Source: Oscillospiraceae bacterium
Lineage (GTDB): Bacteria > Bacillota_A > Clostridia > Oscillospirales > Oscillospiraceae
NCBI GenBank assembly: GCA_017411665.1
Contig: JAFQPT010000222.1
Location: forward strand, 1-34,307
Reading direction: 5' to 3'
Length of the DNA stretch: 34,307 nt
Below are positions 8,062 through 14,836 of the stretch, piece after piece. Made by a program: the position numbers and the translations under genes. Positions within the stretch are counted from its first letter, which is position 1. Each line of letters begins with the position of its first letter. A model generated the notes under the pieces. The model made no database searches. It was not told where the DNA came from and worked only from the letters and a program-made list of their open reading frames with translations.

Positions 8062-8081
8062 GATGGAAAGGAGGCGTGACC

Positions 8082-8660
8082 ATGAAGCGCTTGACATTTG
8101 TCCTGCTCTGTGTGATGTGCCTGTTTTGTGCCAGCTGCTCCGGACAGGAGGAATTGCCAACGGAGATTGCAGGGGTCGGGGACGTGCTGGTGAAAGAGAA
8201 TGGAGGCCTGCTCCCGCCAAATCCACTAACAGAGAGCGACAGGATTCTATCGGCAAATGCAGATGTAGGAACCATCACTTCGGAAATGGTCTGCAAATGG
8301 TTTGAAGATGTGGTTACAGAGGCATTTGCAGAACAACCGGCGGAGGAGGGCTTTTCCATCTGCACTGCGGCGCTGTCAGATGGCGGCGTCATGGAGGTCA
8401 TGGATTACTACGGAAGCTATTACAGCACCACATTCCGTTATCCCGTGCAGACTGGCGCTGATAGTATCGCCGGTGCAGCATCCGAAAATGTGGAGCATTA
8501 TCTCGACAGAAAGCTGACGGATGCGGAGCGGGAGGAACTTCGCACGGCGGTACAATCTGTCGTGATGGGGGCAGGGATATTGCAGATTCAAGCACTGTCT
8601 GAATATGTGCGGGTATCCGTATTTTCAGAGGATGGCAGCATCCACATCCAATGCTCCTAA
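8082..8660 (+). CDS. Putative lipoprotein, unknown function
   Basis: A 192-residue protein with a lipoprotein-like signal: MKR, a hydrophobic stretch FVLLCVMCLFCAS, then Cys. The lipobox is loose (CASC), so lipid attachment is probable rather than certain. The rest is acidic and mostly soluble and has no recognised domain. The ATG at 8082 has AAAGGAGG 7 bases upstream. It is divergent from the cell-wall hydrolase, and both genes have a copy of the recurrent 16-bp element, which suggests coordinated expression at the cell surface. A bidirectional terminator follows. Confidence 0.75.
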   Translation: MKRLTFVLLCVMCLFCASCSGQEELPTEIAGVGDVLVKENGGLLPPNPLTESDRILSANADVGTITSEMVCKWFEDVVTEAFAEQPAEEGFSICTAALSDGGVMEVMDYYGSYYSTTFRYPVQTGADSIAGAASENVEHYLDRKLTDAEREELRTAVQSVVMGAGILQIQALSEYVRVSVFSEDGSIHIQCS

Positions 8661-8663
8661 ACG

Positions 8664-8699
8664 AAAGCGAGACGCCAGATTAAAATGGCGCCTCGCTTT
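8664..8699. terminator. Bidirectional terminator between convergent genes
   Basis: A 14-bp stem with one mismatch and an 8-base loop; TTTT follows on the plus strand. The right arm overlaps the last codons of the minus-strand CHC2 gene (stop at 8680). Confidence 0.8.
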
Positions 8700-9561
8700 T
8701 GCTGTTCCATATACTGTCTGCCGCTGCGGTAAGGATTCCGGCATTCGCAGGGCGGGGAATCGTGGCATTTGTTTCTTCGTCATTGCTGTGAAACCCTGCT
8801 GCGCGACCAGCGCCATGGGTCAGGGAAATTTCCCGCACTTCCTTGATTATGCCGGATATGACCGAGGCCATCTCCATATCAGAGCACATTGATTTTACTT
8901 TCCGAATGGCACCTCTGTATTCTTCAGGCAGCCGGGAAGGGTCCCGGAGGATATCCAGCACGGACAGGTATTTGTCGATGGTACGCTGGCAGAAATCATC
9001 TACCAGTTCCCGGTAGAGTTCTTTGTCTTCTTTATAGAGCCGATAAAGCGGGTTATTGTCTGCCTTCTTTTGAATGGAGTAGCAGAGGAAGTTATCGTCC
9101 TTATCCAGCTCCTCCTCCACAAGGTACCCATCCCGGCGCAGGGCGATGGCTTCTTCGTAGTCATATGTAACACCTGCATGCACATAGACGGGCCTGTTCT
9201 GGAGGCCAATAAGGTCCTGGCTCTTTTTGCTGATGAAGTGGAGGGCGTCATAGTGTTGTATTTCCTCGTCCTCCGGCAGCTCATAGCGTTCGGCTCCGCC
9301 ACAGATGTCCGCGACAATGCGTAGCGCCTGAGGGAATCCGACATTCATCACAGCCTGTACGAAGCGGAACACATCCCCCTTGGCATGGCAGGAATAACAG
9401 TAGAATTCCTTGTCGTTGATAAAGCAGCTGCCCAGATTTTTGTCATTATGGCAGGGGCAGTAGATAAGAGATTTGCTTCCACGGCGGTAGATGTCCACAC
9501 CCAGTTCCTCAGCTACGACGAGCAGGTCTGCGTTTTGCCGAATTGCCTCTTTGTCCAGCAT
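8680..9561 (-). CDS. CHC2 zinc-finger protein (primase-like N-terminus only)
   Basis: A 293-residue protein. Residues about 1-85 form a CHC2-type zinc finger as in bacterial DnaG primase: CPCH (35-38) and CYSC (55-58), followed by KGDVFRFVQAVMNVGFPQAL. In DnaG this domain recognises the template. The rest (about 100-293) shows no Toprim polymerase signature; it is helical and charged (KEDKELYRELVDDFCQRTID) and ends in a low-complexity tail. The protein may therefore be a primase accessory factor or a DNA-binding regulator of an element, not a full primase. The ATG at 9561 has GGGAGGG 7 bases upstream. It has copy 4 of the recurrent 16-bp element 39 bp before the start. Metal binding by the four ligands is inferred from the family. 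Confidence 0.75.
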   Translation of the reverse strand: MLDKEAIRQNADLLVVAEELGVDIYRRGSKSLIYCPCHNDKNLGSCFINDKEFYCYSCHAKGDVFRFVQAVMNVGFPQALRIVADICGGAERYELPEDEEIQHYDALHFISKKSQDLIGLQNRPVYVHAGVTYDYEEAIALRRDGYLVEEELDKDDNFLCYSIQKKADNNPLYRLYKEDKELYRELVDDFCQRTIDKYLSVLDILRDPSRLPEEYRGAIRKVKSMCSDMEMASVISGIIKEVREISLTHGAGRAAGFHSNDEETNATIPRPANAGILTAAADSIWNSKSEAPF

Positions 9562-9599
9562 ATGGATTCCCTCCCTTCATCGTAAATCTGCTTTCGGTT

Positions 9600-9615
9600 T
9601 CAGTATGTCGGAAAG
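9600..9615 (-). promoter_or_regulatory. Recurrent CATACT element, copy 4
   Basis: The minus strand reads CTTTCCGACATACTGA, identical over 16 bases to copy 1. It lies 39 bp before the CHC2 gene start. Confidence 0.6.
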
Positions 9616-9630
9616 CACATGGAAAAAGGG

Positions 9631-9659
9631 ATGACACGGTGCTGCCTGCCGTGTATAAT
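9631..9659 (+). promoter_or_regulatory. Sigma-A-type promoter of the 9689-10518 operon
   Basis: ATGACA (9631-9636) and a perfect TATAAT (9654-9659) with exactly 17 bp between. The transcript start should be near 9666, 23 bases before the first ATG. Confidence 0.75.
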
Positions 9660-9688
9660 GGAATTATCAAGGGGCGGGAGGTGTGCAG

Positions 9689-10027
9689 ATGGAACTTGCA
9701 TTTGAAAAGGCATGGGAAATTGGATTCTTCCACACACTTATCAACTTCAACAGCCCCGTGGTCAGCGCCATTGCATGGGCCAGCCTGCTGCTGGGCGCCG
9801 GCATCCAACTACTCATTTTGAAAAAAGCGAAGAAAAAAGCAATCCGGTGGGCATTCATGGTGATTTTGGCTGTGTTGCTGGTTGCCGCAGAATGCGCGTG
9901 CCAAATTATAATCGGTTGGGACCTGATGCTGTATCTTATCCTCTATGGCGCAGTGCTTTTGATGTTTGTGGGGGCAGGCCTATGTGCTATTGTTGCCATG
10001 CTGCTTGGAAGGCGTAAGGTCTCATGA
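9689..10027 (+). CDS. Small membrane protein
   Basis: A 112-residue protein with three hydrophobic segments: about 25-45 (VSAIAWASLLLGAGIQLLIL), about 54-73 (WAFMVILAVLLVAAECA) and about 80-105 (LMLYLILYGAVLLMFVGAGL). A basic loop KKAKKKAIR follows the first. The start is ATG 9689, five bases after GGAGGTG; GTG 9683 overlaps that site. The family is not recognised. It is first in a three-gene operon, and its TGA overlaps the ATG of the next gene (ATGA at 10024), so translation is coupled. Confidence 0.7.
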   Translation: MELAFEKAWEIGFFHTLINFNSPVVSAIAWASLLLGAGIQLLILKKAKKKAIRWAFMVILAVLLVAAECACQIIIGWDLMLYLILYGAVLLMFVGAGLCAIVAMLLGRRKVS

Positions 10028-10233
10028 TATCTCAAAAAGGAAAACGAAAAATCGTCATCGGGGAGAAGACGTATTTTTGGTGGATTAAGAAGGATGGCAG
10101 CGGGCACCCCAAAATCAATATTCTGTCGGAGGACAAAGCGGTATTTATCAAGACGGGATACGACAGGGAGCTGTGCATTGGCCCTGGCTACATCCGCGAA
10201 CTGATAGAAAAGAAAGAGCGGGCAAAGGAGTAA
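10024..10233 (+). CDS. Small unknown basic protein
   Basis: A 69-residue protein beginning MISQKGKRKIVIGEKTYFWW. It is rich in Lys and aromatic residues and probably forms a small beta-sheet fold. The start overlaps the stop of the membrane-protein gene as ATGA, which is strong support for real translation. The next gene begins 7 bp after its stop. No function can be given. Confidence 0.65.
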   Translation: MISQKGKRKIVIGEKTYFWWIKKDGSGHPKINILSEDKAVFIKTGYDRELCIGPGYIRELIEKKERAKE

Positions 10234-10239
10234 GTAGGA

Positions 10240-10518
10240 ATGGAAAAGAAATTCCCTTTTGAAGATGAACCCAATACAGCGACTTTTGTCTGTAGTCATG
10301 TATTGAACGGGGAGCGCCCTATCCTCTACGTTTCTCACGACGAGGACGGCTACTGGCAATTCTTATGTGGTGGACAACATACCGAAGAAGATGCCAAAAT
10401 CGTATCACTAATGAAAGCGTTTCAACTTGACGAGAGCGTGGGTGAACTTGCTGCCATGGACTACGGTAAGACGGCAGAGCGCGAAAGTCCGGAAGATGGC
10501 TGGAGAATAAGACCATAG
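10240..10518 (+). CDS. Small conserved-looking protein of unknown function
   Basis: A 92-residue soluble protein with the pattern FVCSHVLNGERPILYVSHDE, then GYWQFLCGGQH, then a C-terminal AERESPEDGWRI. This resembles a widespread family of short bacterial proteins with the same C-x-H-V and SHD-x-DGxWQFLCG signatures; I know of no firm biochemical role, and the match is from memory of the pattern only. It is third in the 9689 operon, 6 bases after the previous stop, and a strong terminator hairpin follows. Some genes of this kind have been proposed as immunity-like proteins, but nothing here shows a toxin partner. Confidence 0.65.
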   Translation: MEKKFPFEDEPNTATFVCSHVLNGERPILYVSHDEDGYWQFLCGGQHTEEDAKIVSLMKAFQLDESVGELAAMDYGKTAERESPEDGWRIRP

Positions 10519-10527
10519 AATAACACA

Positions 10528-10554
10528 AGCGGCCTGTCATGGCGACAGGCCGCT
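10528..10554 (+). terminator. Terminator of the 9689-10518 operon
   Basis: A perfect 11-bp GC-rich stem (AGCGGCCTGTC and its complement) with a 5-base loop, followed by GTTT. It lies 10 bp after the stop codon. Confidence 0.75.
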
Positions 10555-10620
10555 GTTTCATATTATTCCCCAAAAAATTTATCGACAGAAATCGACTTCA
10601 TTTAGCAACACTGATTTTGC

Positions 10621-10721
10621 CCTATTGTCAAACGCCTGTTTTACGAACCCTCTATGTAGAACCCAGGACTTTTTTGGCAGAACACGTCGAATTTTGAGTT
10701 ATTAGAGAGTTTGACAATAGG
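10621..10721. repeat. Perfect 13-bp inverted repeat around the sigma-factor promoter region
   Basis: CCTATTGTCAAAC (10621-10633) and its exact reverse complement (10709-10721), 75 bp apart. The right arm contains the -35 box TTGACA of the promoter at 10711-10739; the left arm carries the same TTGACA on the other strand, without a good -10. This may be an operator pair or a decayed duplication. The rest of the 10,519-10,853 gap holds the terminator, this repeat, the promoter and element copy 5; I see no gene in it. Confidence 0.6.
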
Positions 10722-10739
10722 ACTTTTGTGTTATATGAT
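10711..10739 (+). promoter_or_regulatory. Consensus sigma-A promoter of the sigma-factor gene
   Basis: TTGACA (10711-10716) and TATGAT (10734-10739) with exactly 17 bp between. The transcript would have a leader of about 108 bases, inside which lies element copy 5. Confidence 0.75.
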
Positions 10740-10798
10740 GATTTTGCGGGGCGCTGTGTTGGAGGCGCGGTGTTCTGCCATCGAAACTGTAGGAGACT

Positions 10799-10814
10799 GT
10801 TTCATACATACTGT
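10799..10814 (+). promoter_or_regulatory. Recurrent CATACT element, copy 5
   Basis: The plus strand reads GTTTCATACATACTGT, 40 bp before the ATG of the sigma-factor gene. It differs from the consensus before CATACTG but keeps the position seen at the other genes. Confidence 0.5.
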
Positions 10815-10853
10815 TCCTGGGCTAAGTGCCATTTTAAACAGGGAGGAGTTATT

Positions 10854-11741
10854 ATGACGGTCAACTACGCCGAATTTGAAAACATGAAAATGCCCGAACT
10901 GATTGCACGTTATAAGCTCGGGTCAGAAGCGGAACGTGCCCTGATTGTCACGAAGGTCATAATGGACAACGACAAGTTGATAACACACTTGTTGAAGAAA
11001 CACTTCCCTTCGTACATCAAAAGCCATTATGACGATATGTGCCAGGAGGGACGTATCGCTATTTCGCAGCATTTTGCGGATTTTCAGCCGGAGAAGGGGA
11101 AGTTTTCAACCTATATCGGCACGTACATTCTTGAAGCATTCAAATGGTACATCTGCAGTCTGCACGGGATTTCTTCCCATTACTTCACCCGGCTCAAGCA
11201 GCTGAACCATGCCATTGCAAAATTGAAAGCTGACGGACATACGGAAATCACCGCAGACCTGATTGCAGAGGAGATGGGCGTTGGTCTGGATGCGGTCTTG
11301 GCAGTCATGGCCATCCGCGACCGTATCAACCACATTTCCATCGAAGGGGACGAAAAGGAGAAGACGCTGTTCTCCGGCGAAATTCTCGGTCCCGAGGAGC
11401 AGTTCGAACGAATGGAAGAAATCGAGGCGCTTCGCTCTGCCGTACGCCGCCTTCCGCCGCAAGAGAGAAAAGTTATTATCGCATCTTATCTGAATGAGGA
11501 TGAACGGGAGCTTCCCTTGCGGGATGTGGGGCGCCAGCTGGAGATGGACTCCAACACAGTGCGGCGGCTCAAGAACAGGGCGCTTCGGCAGCTCAAACGG
11601 GATGTGGACCTGACAGGTCACTTTGGCGGTGCAAGGAACTGTGAAGTCAGCGATTTCGCTGATGCGTTGACCATTGATTTCGTTATCTCCAAATCCACAG
11701 TAGATGAGAATCTGGAAATCGCATTCGACATTGACATATAA
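10854..11741 (+). CDS. Sigma-70-family RNA polymerase sigma factor
   Basis: A 295-residue sigma factor. Region 2 lies at about 40-105 (HYDDMCQEGRIAISQHFADF, then KGKFSTYIGTYILEAFKWYI). A region-3-like helix-turn-helix is at about 130-155 (ITADLIAEEMGVGLDAVLAV). Region 4 is at about 190-250 (LPPQERKVIIASYLNEDE, then LRDVGRQLEMDSNTVRRLKN). A tail of about 45 residues follows. It is larger than ECF factors and more like a sporulation or element-specific sigma. The ATG at 10854 has GGGAGGAG upstream; the longer frame to 10728 lacks a ribosome site. It has both a consensus sigma-A promoter and a copy of the recurrent element found at other genes of the region, which would fit autoregulation. Which promoters it recognises is inference. 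Confidence 0.88.
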   Translation: MTVNYAEFENMKMPELIARYKLGSEAERALIVTKVIMDNDKLITHLLKKHFPSYIKSHYDDMCQEGRIAISQHFADFQPEKGKFSTYIGTYILEAFKWYICSLHGISSHYFTRLKQLNHAIAKLKADGHTEITADLIAEEMGVGLDAVLAVMAIRDRINHISIEGDEKEKTLFSGEILGPEEQFERMEEIEALRSAVRRLPPQERKVIIASYLNEDERELPLRDVGRQLEMDSNTVRRLKNRALRQLKRDVDLTGHFGGARNCEVSDFADALTIDFVISKSTVDENLEIAFDIDI

Positions 11742-11748
11742 GAGGGAA

Positions 11749-11774
11749 AGGCCGCCTGACACGTCAGGCGGCCT
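11749..11774 (+). terminator. Terminator of the sigma-factor gene
   Basis: A perfect 11-bp stem (AGGCCGCCTGA and complement) with a CACG loop, followed by CTTGCTAT. It lies 8 bp after the TAA. Confidence 0.75.
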
Positions 11775-11872
11775 CTTGCTATATACGCGGGGCTGGTTTG
11801 CCTGCGGTAATCTCTATGTCTTATCACCGCTGGGGTCGGCAGCGGGGTAACGGTTTTTTGCGGATGCAATGA

Positions 11873-12193
11873 TTAGTCTGTATCGTGCTTGTCCAGAAAC
11901 TGAATATACTTCAGCAGAAGCTCTGCTTCGGAATCCGACATGGACTGAACGCGCTTGATGATTTCCTGCTTCACTTCTGAAAATGCATATCCTTCATTGA
12001 AAAATTCCTCTGGCGTCACCTTGAGGTAGTCGCAGAGATACAGAAACTCGGACATAGAGGGGAGGGAGCGTCCGTTGGTAATGGAGCGGATATAGCTGGT
12101 GCTATGGCCCAGGTCAAGGCTCATCTTACGCTCTGAAATGCCCCGGGCAAGCCGCAGCTCTGTTATTCTTTTGCGAATAAAATCCTTCTCCAA
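11873..12193 (-). CDS. XRE-family transcriptional regulator (TTG start proposed)
   Basis: A roughly 106-residue protein with an N-terminal Cro/CI helix-turn-helix: IRKRITELRLARGISERKMS, then TSYIRSITNGRSLPSMSEFL, then YLKVTPEEFF. A helical C-terminal part (VKQEIIKRVQSMSDSEAELL) may dimerise. Start choice: GGAGGAG (12206-12200) gives ideal spacing to TTG 12193; ATG 12199 touches the site, and ATG 12208 or 12238 would lie before it. The helix-turn-helix is complete with any of these. The gene stands alone between two plus/minus terminators; its likely targets are itself or the neighbouring surface-protein operon. Confidence 0.8.
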   Translation of the reverse strand: MEKDFIRKRITELRLARGISERKMSLDLGHSTSYIRSITNGRSLPSMSEFLYLCDYLKVTPEEFFNEGYAFSEVKQEIIKRVQSMSDSEAELLLKYIQFLDKHDTD

Positions 12194-12273
12194 TACCATC
12201 TCCTCCATACCGTAATTGTAGAATACACTTTGCAGCAAACCGAGCGATTACCGCGCCATAGTTGTTTTTAACG

Positions 12274-12288
12274 GGCGATACAATCGCC
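12274..12288. promoter_or_regulatory. Candidate operator upstream of the XRE gene
   Basis: A perfect palindrome GGCGAT-ACA-ATCGCC about 80 bp upstream of the proposed XRE start. The rest of the 12,194-12,482 gap holds a terminator (12407-12438) and a weak 42-codon plus-strand frame that is not called. Confidence 0.4.
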
Positions 12289-12406
12289 AATCTTTGCGCG
12301 GACTGGTGCTGACTGTACGTATATTGTGCCTACGGAGGAGACGATTATGCTTGATGCAACAGTATAGCATGGACATAATGGAAGAAATTGGCGAAACAGA
12401 GCGAAA

Positions 12407-12438
12407 AACGCCGGAACAGAAATGTCTGTTCCGGCGTT
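12407..12438 (-). terminator. Terminator of the RNase HI/surface-protein operon
   Basis: A perfect 14-bp stem (AACGCCGGAACAGA and complement) with an AATG loop. On the minus strand TTTTT comes at the base of the stem. It lies 45 bp after the last stop codon of the operon. Confidence 0.8.
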
Positions 12439-12482
12439 CTGCATGTAAGGAAGCGCTGCAGAGGGGAAAGTGGCAGACCTGA

Positions 12483-12920
12483 TTATGACGTGAGGACCGT
12501 AGCAGTGCTTTCTTCTTTTCCGTAGAGGCTCCAATGAACTGTGTAGGCACCGGAGTCTATTATATCCAATTCGGCATAAAAGTACATATTCTGATTTACA
12601 GCCAGCGTGGTTGGCTGCGTTGTGCTGCCATCGGGTAGCGTCCAATAGACCTGCAGACTGGTGGAGACTTCTCCCAGGTCAACCACTTCGCAGCAGCTGA
12701 AAATCGTGCCTGGAGCTGCGAAATCTTCTGTCCATGACGGCGCTGTGTGCTCCCCCGCAGGTATCCCGCTGACAAACCCTACTTTATGGATGGCTGCGCT
12801 GCTGACGGGGGCACCGGCCTTTCCTATGATGATTTCTCCGTTCCCATCCGGAACTTTCTGACACCCGGAACAAAGCAAAAGCAGAAGGCAAAGAAAGGGA
12901 AGGATATATTTCGGTTTCAT
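12483..12920 (-). CDS. Putative lipoprotein, unknown function
   Basis: A 145-residue protein with a clear lipoprotein signal: MKPKYILPFLCLLLLL then the lipobox CSGC (Cys20). The mature part is a likely beta-sandwich with Thr/Ser-rich strands and a Cys pair (FSCCEV). No family recognised. Its ATG overlaps the stop of the upstream surface-protein gene (ATGA at 12920-12917), with AAAGGAAG upstream, so translation is coupled. It is last in the RNase HI operon, followed by a strong terminator. Confidence 0.8.
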   Translation of the reverse strand: MKPKYILPFLCLLLLLCSGCQKVPDGNGEIIIGKAGAPVSSAAIHKVGFVSGIPAGEHTAPSWTEDFAAPGTIFSCCEVVDLGEVSTSLQVYWTLPDGSTTQPTTLAVNQNMYFYAELDIIDSGAYTVHWSLYGKEESTATVLTS

Positions 12921-13726
12921 CGCTGGCTTCCTTTCTTAATGATGATGACGGTGATGACAGCGGCTACAGCAAGGGAACCCGTGATGACGGCAGCAGTCAC
13001 AATACGGTCAGAGATAGTTGTATCAGCTTGTGGCGCGGTAAGACCGCCGACACCGCCGTTGGTGATTTCAGTGCTGATAACAGAAGGCTCCTGCTGTTCG
13101 TTGCCATGGGGATAAGGCAGAATAGACGGCGGGACTGAGGGCGCCTCTGTTTCTGGCGGCAGTTCATCCGACATGCCGGGCGCAATAGGTTCAGCAGGCA
13201 CATCGGGCGTCTCCGGGTGTGTGTCGTCCGGCGTGTCCGGGTCCGGTGTAGTGGCAGGTTGTGCTGGAATTGCTGTGGGCTGCTCTGTTGTTGTTTCAGA
13301 CGGCGGCGATGGGTGTGCAGGGGATGAAGAAACATTATCCTCTGCAGCGGGAGGGAGTGTCGATTCGTCCGGCTGTGTGTAGTTACCCATGTTCTCGGCT
13401 TTGATGAAGGTGATGCGCAGGGTGACACTGTTTCCTTTGGGGGCTACTAAAATTGTCTGGGGGCCGGCGCCGCTGATGTTCATGGACTGGTCGTTCAGAT
13501 AGACACCGGCCACAGCATAGCCGTCATTCGGGACAGCAACAATCTCGACTTTTGTGTCATCCTCCACGTATATTACGTTGCCCTCCATTTTGACAGCGGA
13601 AAGCACGTTGATGCTGCCGCCGTTGTTGTAGGTCACTGTGATGCGTCCGCCGGCGGCGAAAGCTGTAGTAGTGAAACAGAGCAGGAGCATCAGCGTGGTT
13701 ATTAGAGAGAAACAGCCTCTTTTCAT
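12917..13726 (-). CDS. Membrane-anchored surface protein with proline/threonine-rich stalk
   Basis: A 269-residue protein. The signal peptide is at about 1-25 (FSLITTLMLLLCFTTTAFAA). A small globular domain follows (about 26-115, a repeat-like beta fold around VEIVAVPNDGYAVAGVYLND). A long Pro/Thr/Glu-rich stalk covers about 125-220 (for example TPDPDTPDDTHPETPDVPAE). One transmembrane helix is near the C-terminus (IVTAAVITGSLAVAAVITVI), ending IIKKGSQR. There is no sortase motif, so it is held by the membrane helix. The start is ATG 13726, three bases after GTGAGG; GTG 13735 overlaps the RNase HI stop and is an alternative. Function unknown; a surface or envelope role is inferred from the layout. 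Confidence 0.8.
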   Translation of the reverse strand: MKRGCFSLITTLMLLLCFTTTAFAAGGRITVTYNNGGSINVLSAVKMEGNVIYVEDDTKVEIVAVPNDGYAVAGVYLNDQSMNISGAGPQTILVAPKGNSVTLRITFIKAENMGNYTQPDESTLPPAAEDNVSSSPAHPSPPSETTTEQPTAIPAQPATTPDPDTPDDTHPETPDVPAEPIAPGMSDELPPETEAPSVPPSILPYPHGNEQQEPSVISTEITNGGVGGLTAPQADTTISDRIVTAAVITGSLAVAAVITVIIIKKGSQR

Positions 13727-13731
13727 AGGCC

Positions 13732-14334
13732 TCACCCTGCAGATGCCGTGGCGTTGCCTTTCGGATGGTCCAGTTTCCGTTCGATGAGTTTAGCGATTTC
13801 TACCTTGGCCATGGCGTCGCATCGCTCGTTGAACGGGTCTCCGCTATGACCGCGCACCCAGTGGAAATGCAGCTTATGAAAGGCGGCGAGGTTATCAAGC
13901 TCTGACCACAGCTCCAGATTTTTGTTGCGGTTCCAGTTTTCGGTCATGGTCTTTACGACGTACTGGGAGTCGGAGTAGATATGTACTTCATGGGGCGTCA
14001 TTAGCAGATGCAGACCCTGGATGACAGCGGTCAATTCCATGCGATTGTTGGTGGTCTTCTCCTCTCCGCCGGCCAGCTCCAGCCGGGAGCCGTCTTCAAA
14101 GGTGAGGATGGCGCTCCAGCCGCCATAGCCGGGATTGCCGGAGCAGGCGCCATCAGCATAGAGTGTGACGATGCCCGGACATTCAGCTGCTTTGCGGGCC
14201 GAGCTGGGCGTATCCCGTTTGGGTTCAGTTCGGCGTTTTCCGATAGTCACACGAATTCTATTTTCACAGCCGGGCGATTTGACAGAGACCTGTCCGGCCG
14301 CGGCCAGGGGAATTGTAATCTTAGCGCAAGTCAT
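13732..14334 (-). CDS. rnhA: Ribonuclease HI with N-terminal extension
   Basis: A 200-residue protein whose residues about 55-180 are a complete RNase HI domain. RNase HI cuts the RNA strand of RNA-DNA hybrids. The catalytic carboxylates are visible: Asp61 in YADGACSGNPGYGGW, Glu100 in NNRMEL, Asp122 in YSDSQYV and Asp173 in NERCDAMA; the RGHSG loop (161-165) is also present. The first 54 residues are an extra, basic region not found in the usual 150-residue enzyme. The ATG at 14334 has AAGGAAAGGA upstream with rather long spacing. It is first in an operon with two surface proteins, which is an unusual pairing; element copy 6 lies 33 bp upstream. This is probably an element-borne copy rather than the housekeeping one. 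Confidence 0.9.
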   Translation of the reverse strand: MTCAKITIPLAAAGQVSVKSPGCENRIRVTIGKRRTEPKRDTPSSARKAAECPGIVTLYADGACSGNPGYGGWSAILTFEDGSRLELAGGEEKTTNNRMELTAVIQGLHLLMTPHEVHIYSDSQYVVKTMTENWNRNKNLELWSELDNLAAFHKLHFHWVRGHSGDPFNERCDAMAKVEIAKLIERKLDHPKGNATASAG

Positions 14335-14366
14335 GTTCTCAATCCTTTCCTTAAAATCCTTGTACC

Positions 14367-14382
14367 TCAGTATGTCAGAAGC
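14367..14382 (-). promoter_or_regulatory. Recurrent CATACT element, copy 6
   Basis: The minus strand reads GCTTCTGACATACTGA, a full consensus match, 33 bp before the RNase HI start. Confidence 0.6.
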
Positions 14383-14411
14383 CGGAATATAAGGATTGGG
14401 GCAATTACGCT

Positions 14412-14441
14412 TTGACGGGTGGCATCAGCATATGGTATGAT
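14412..14441 (+). promoter_or_regulatory. Sigma-A-type promoter of the 14483 operon
   Basis: TTGACG (14412-14417) and TATGAT (14436-14441) with 18 bp between, about 42 bp before the first ATG. Confidence 0.65.
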
Positions 14442-14482
14442 TTAGAAAAACGAGAGTGGCAGCTATGAAGGAACTGAATTAG

Positions 14483-14836
14483 ATGTACTCTTTTGTCACA
14501 AAAGAGGATTTCTATGAAAGAATCAGATATACAGAAAATCTCTTGGAGAAATATGGAGCGGAGTATGTTGGGGAGTTTTCCCGGAGGAACTTACAGATAC
14601 GAACAGACGGTACAAGCGTCCGCGAAGCAAATGAACAGCGGGTCTATAAATATGACGCTGATTTTATTCGAGTAGATAGCGTGTTCTTCCCGCAGAAGCC
14701 GCATATTGTTCTTGAGTTCTCCGACAAGTTTGATGGCCCCTACGAGGATGCGGACCCATTCCCATATGACCTGCCGAAAAATGAATTTGAACATGAAGTT
14801 CGTTTCTTGTTGGGTGTGGAGAAAGAGAAACCATGA
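14483..14836 (+). CDS. Unknown protein
   Basis: A 117-residue soluble protein (MYSFVTKEDFYERIRYTENL...). It is charged and rich in Tyr and Phe, with no signal peptide or membrane segment. The ATG at 14483 follows GAAGGAA with about 10 bases between. The end overlaps the next gene as ATGA (14833-14836), which supports both genes. The middle contains a repeated aromatic/acidic pattern (DADFIRVDSVFFPQKPHIVL, DADPFPYDLP). The family is not recognised. The base composition is slightly more AT-rich than the surface-protein operon on its left, consistent with a separate acquisition. Confidence 0.65.
   Translation: MYSFVTKEDFYERIRYTENLLEKYGAEYVGEFSRRNLQIRTDGTSVREANEQRVYKYDADFIRVDSVFFPQKPHIVLEFSDKFDGPYEDADPFPYDLPKNEFEHEVRFLLGVEKEKP

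Noticed and set aside
10621..10721. Invertible promoter (phase switch) formed by the 13-bp inverted repeats
   Set aside because: The -35 box lies within one repeat arm and the -10 outside, so inversion would recreate the same promoter; the arms are also short and no invertase is nearby.
12354..12482. A 42-codon plus-strand frame (MQQYSMDIMEEIGETERKTP...) and a 6-codon frame after GGAGGAG, divergent from the XRE gene
   Set aside because: The 42-codon frame runs through the 14-bp terminator stem at 12407-12438, and its ATG is too far from the ribosome site; the 6-codon frame is too short to support.
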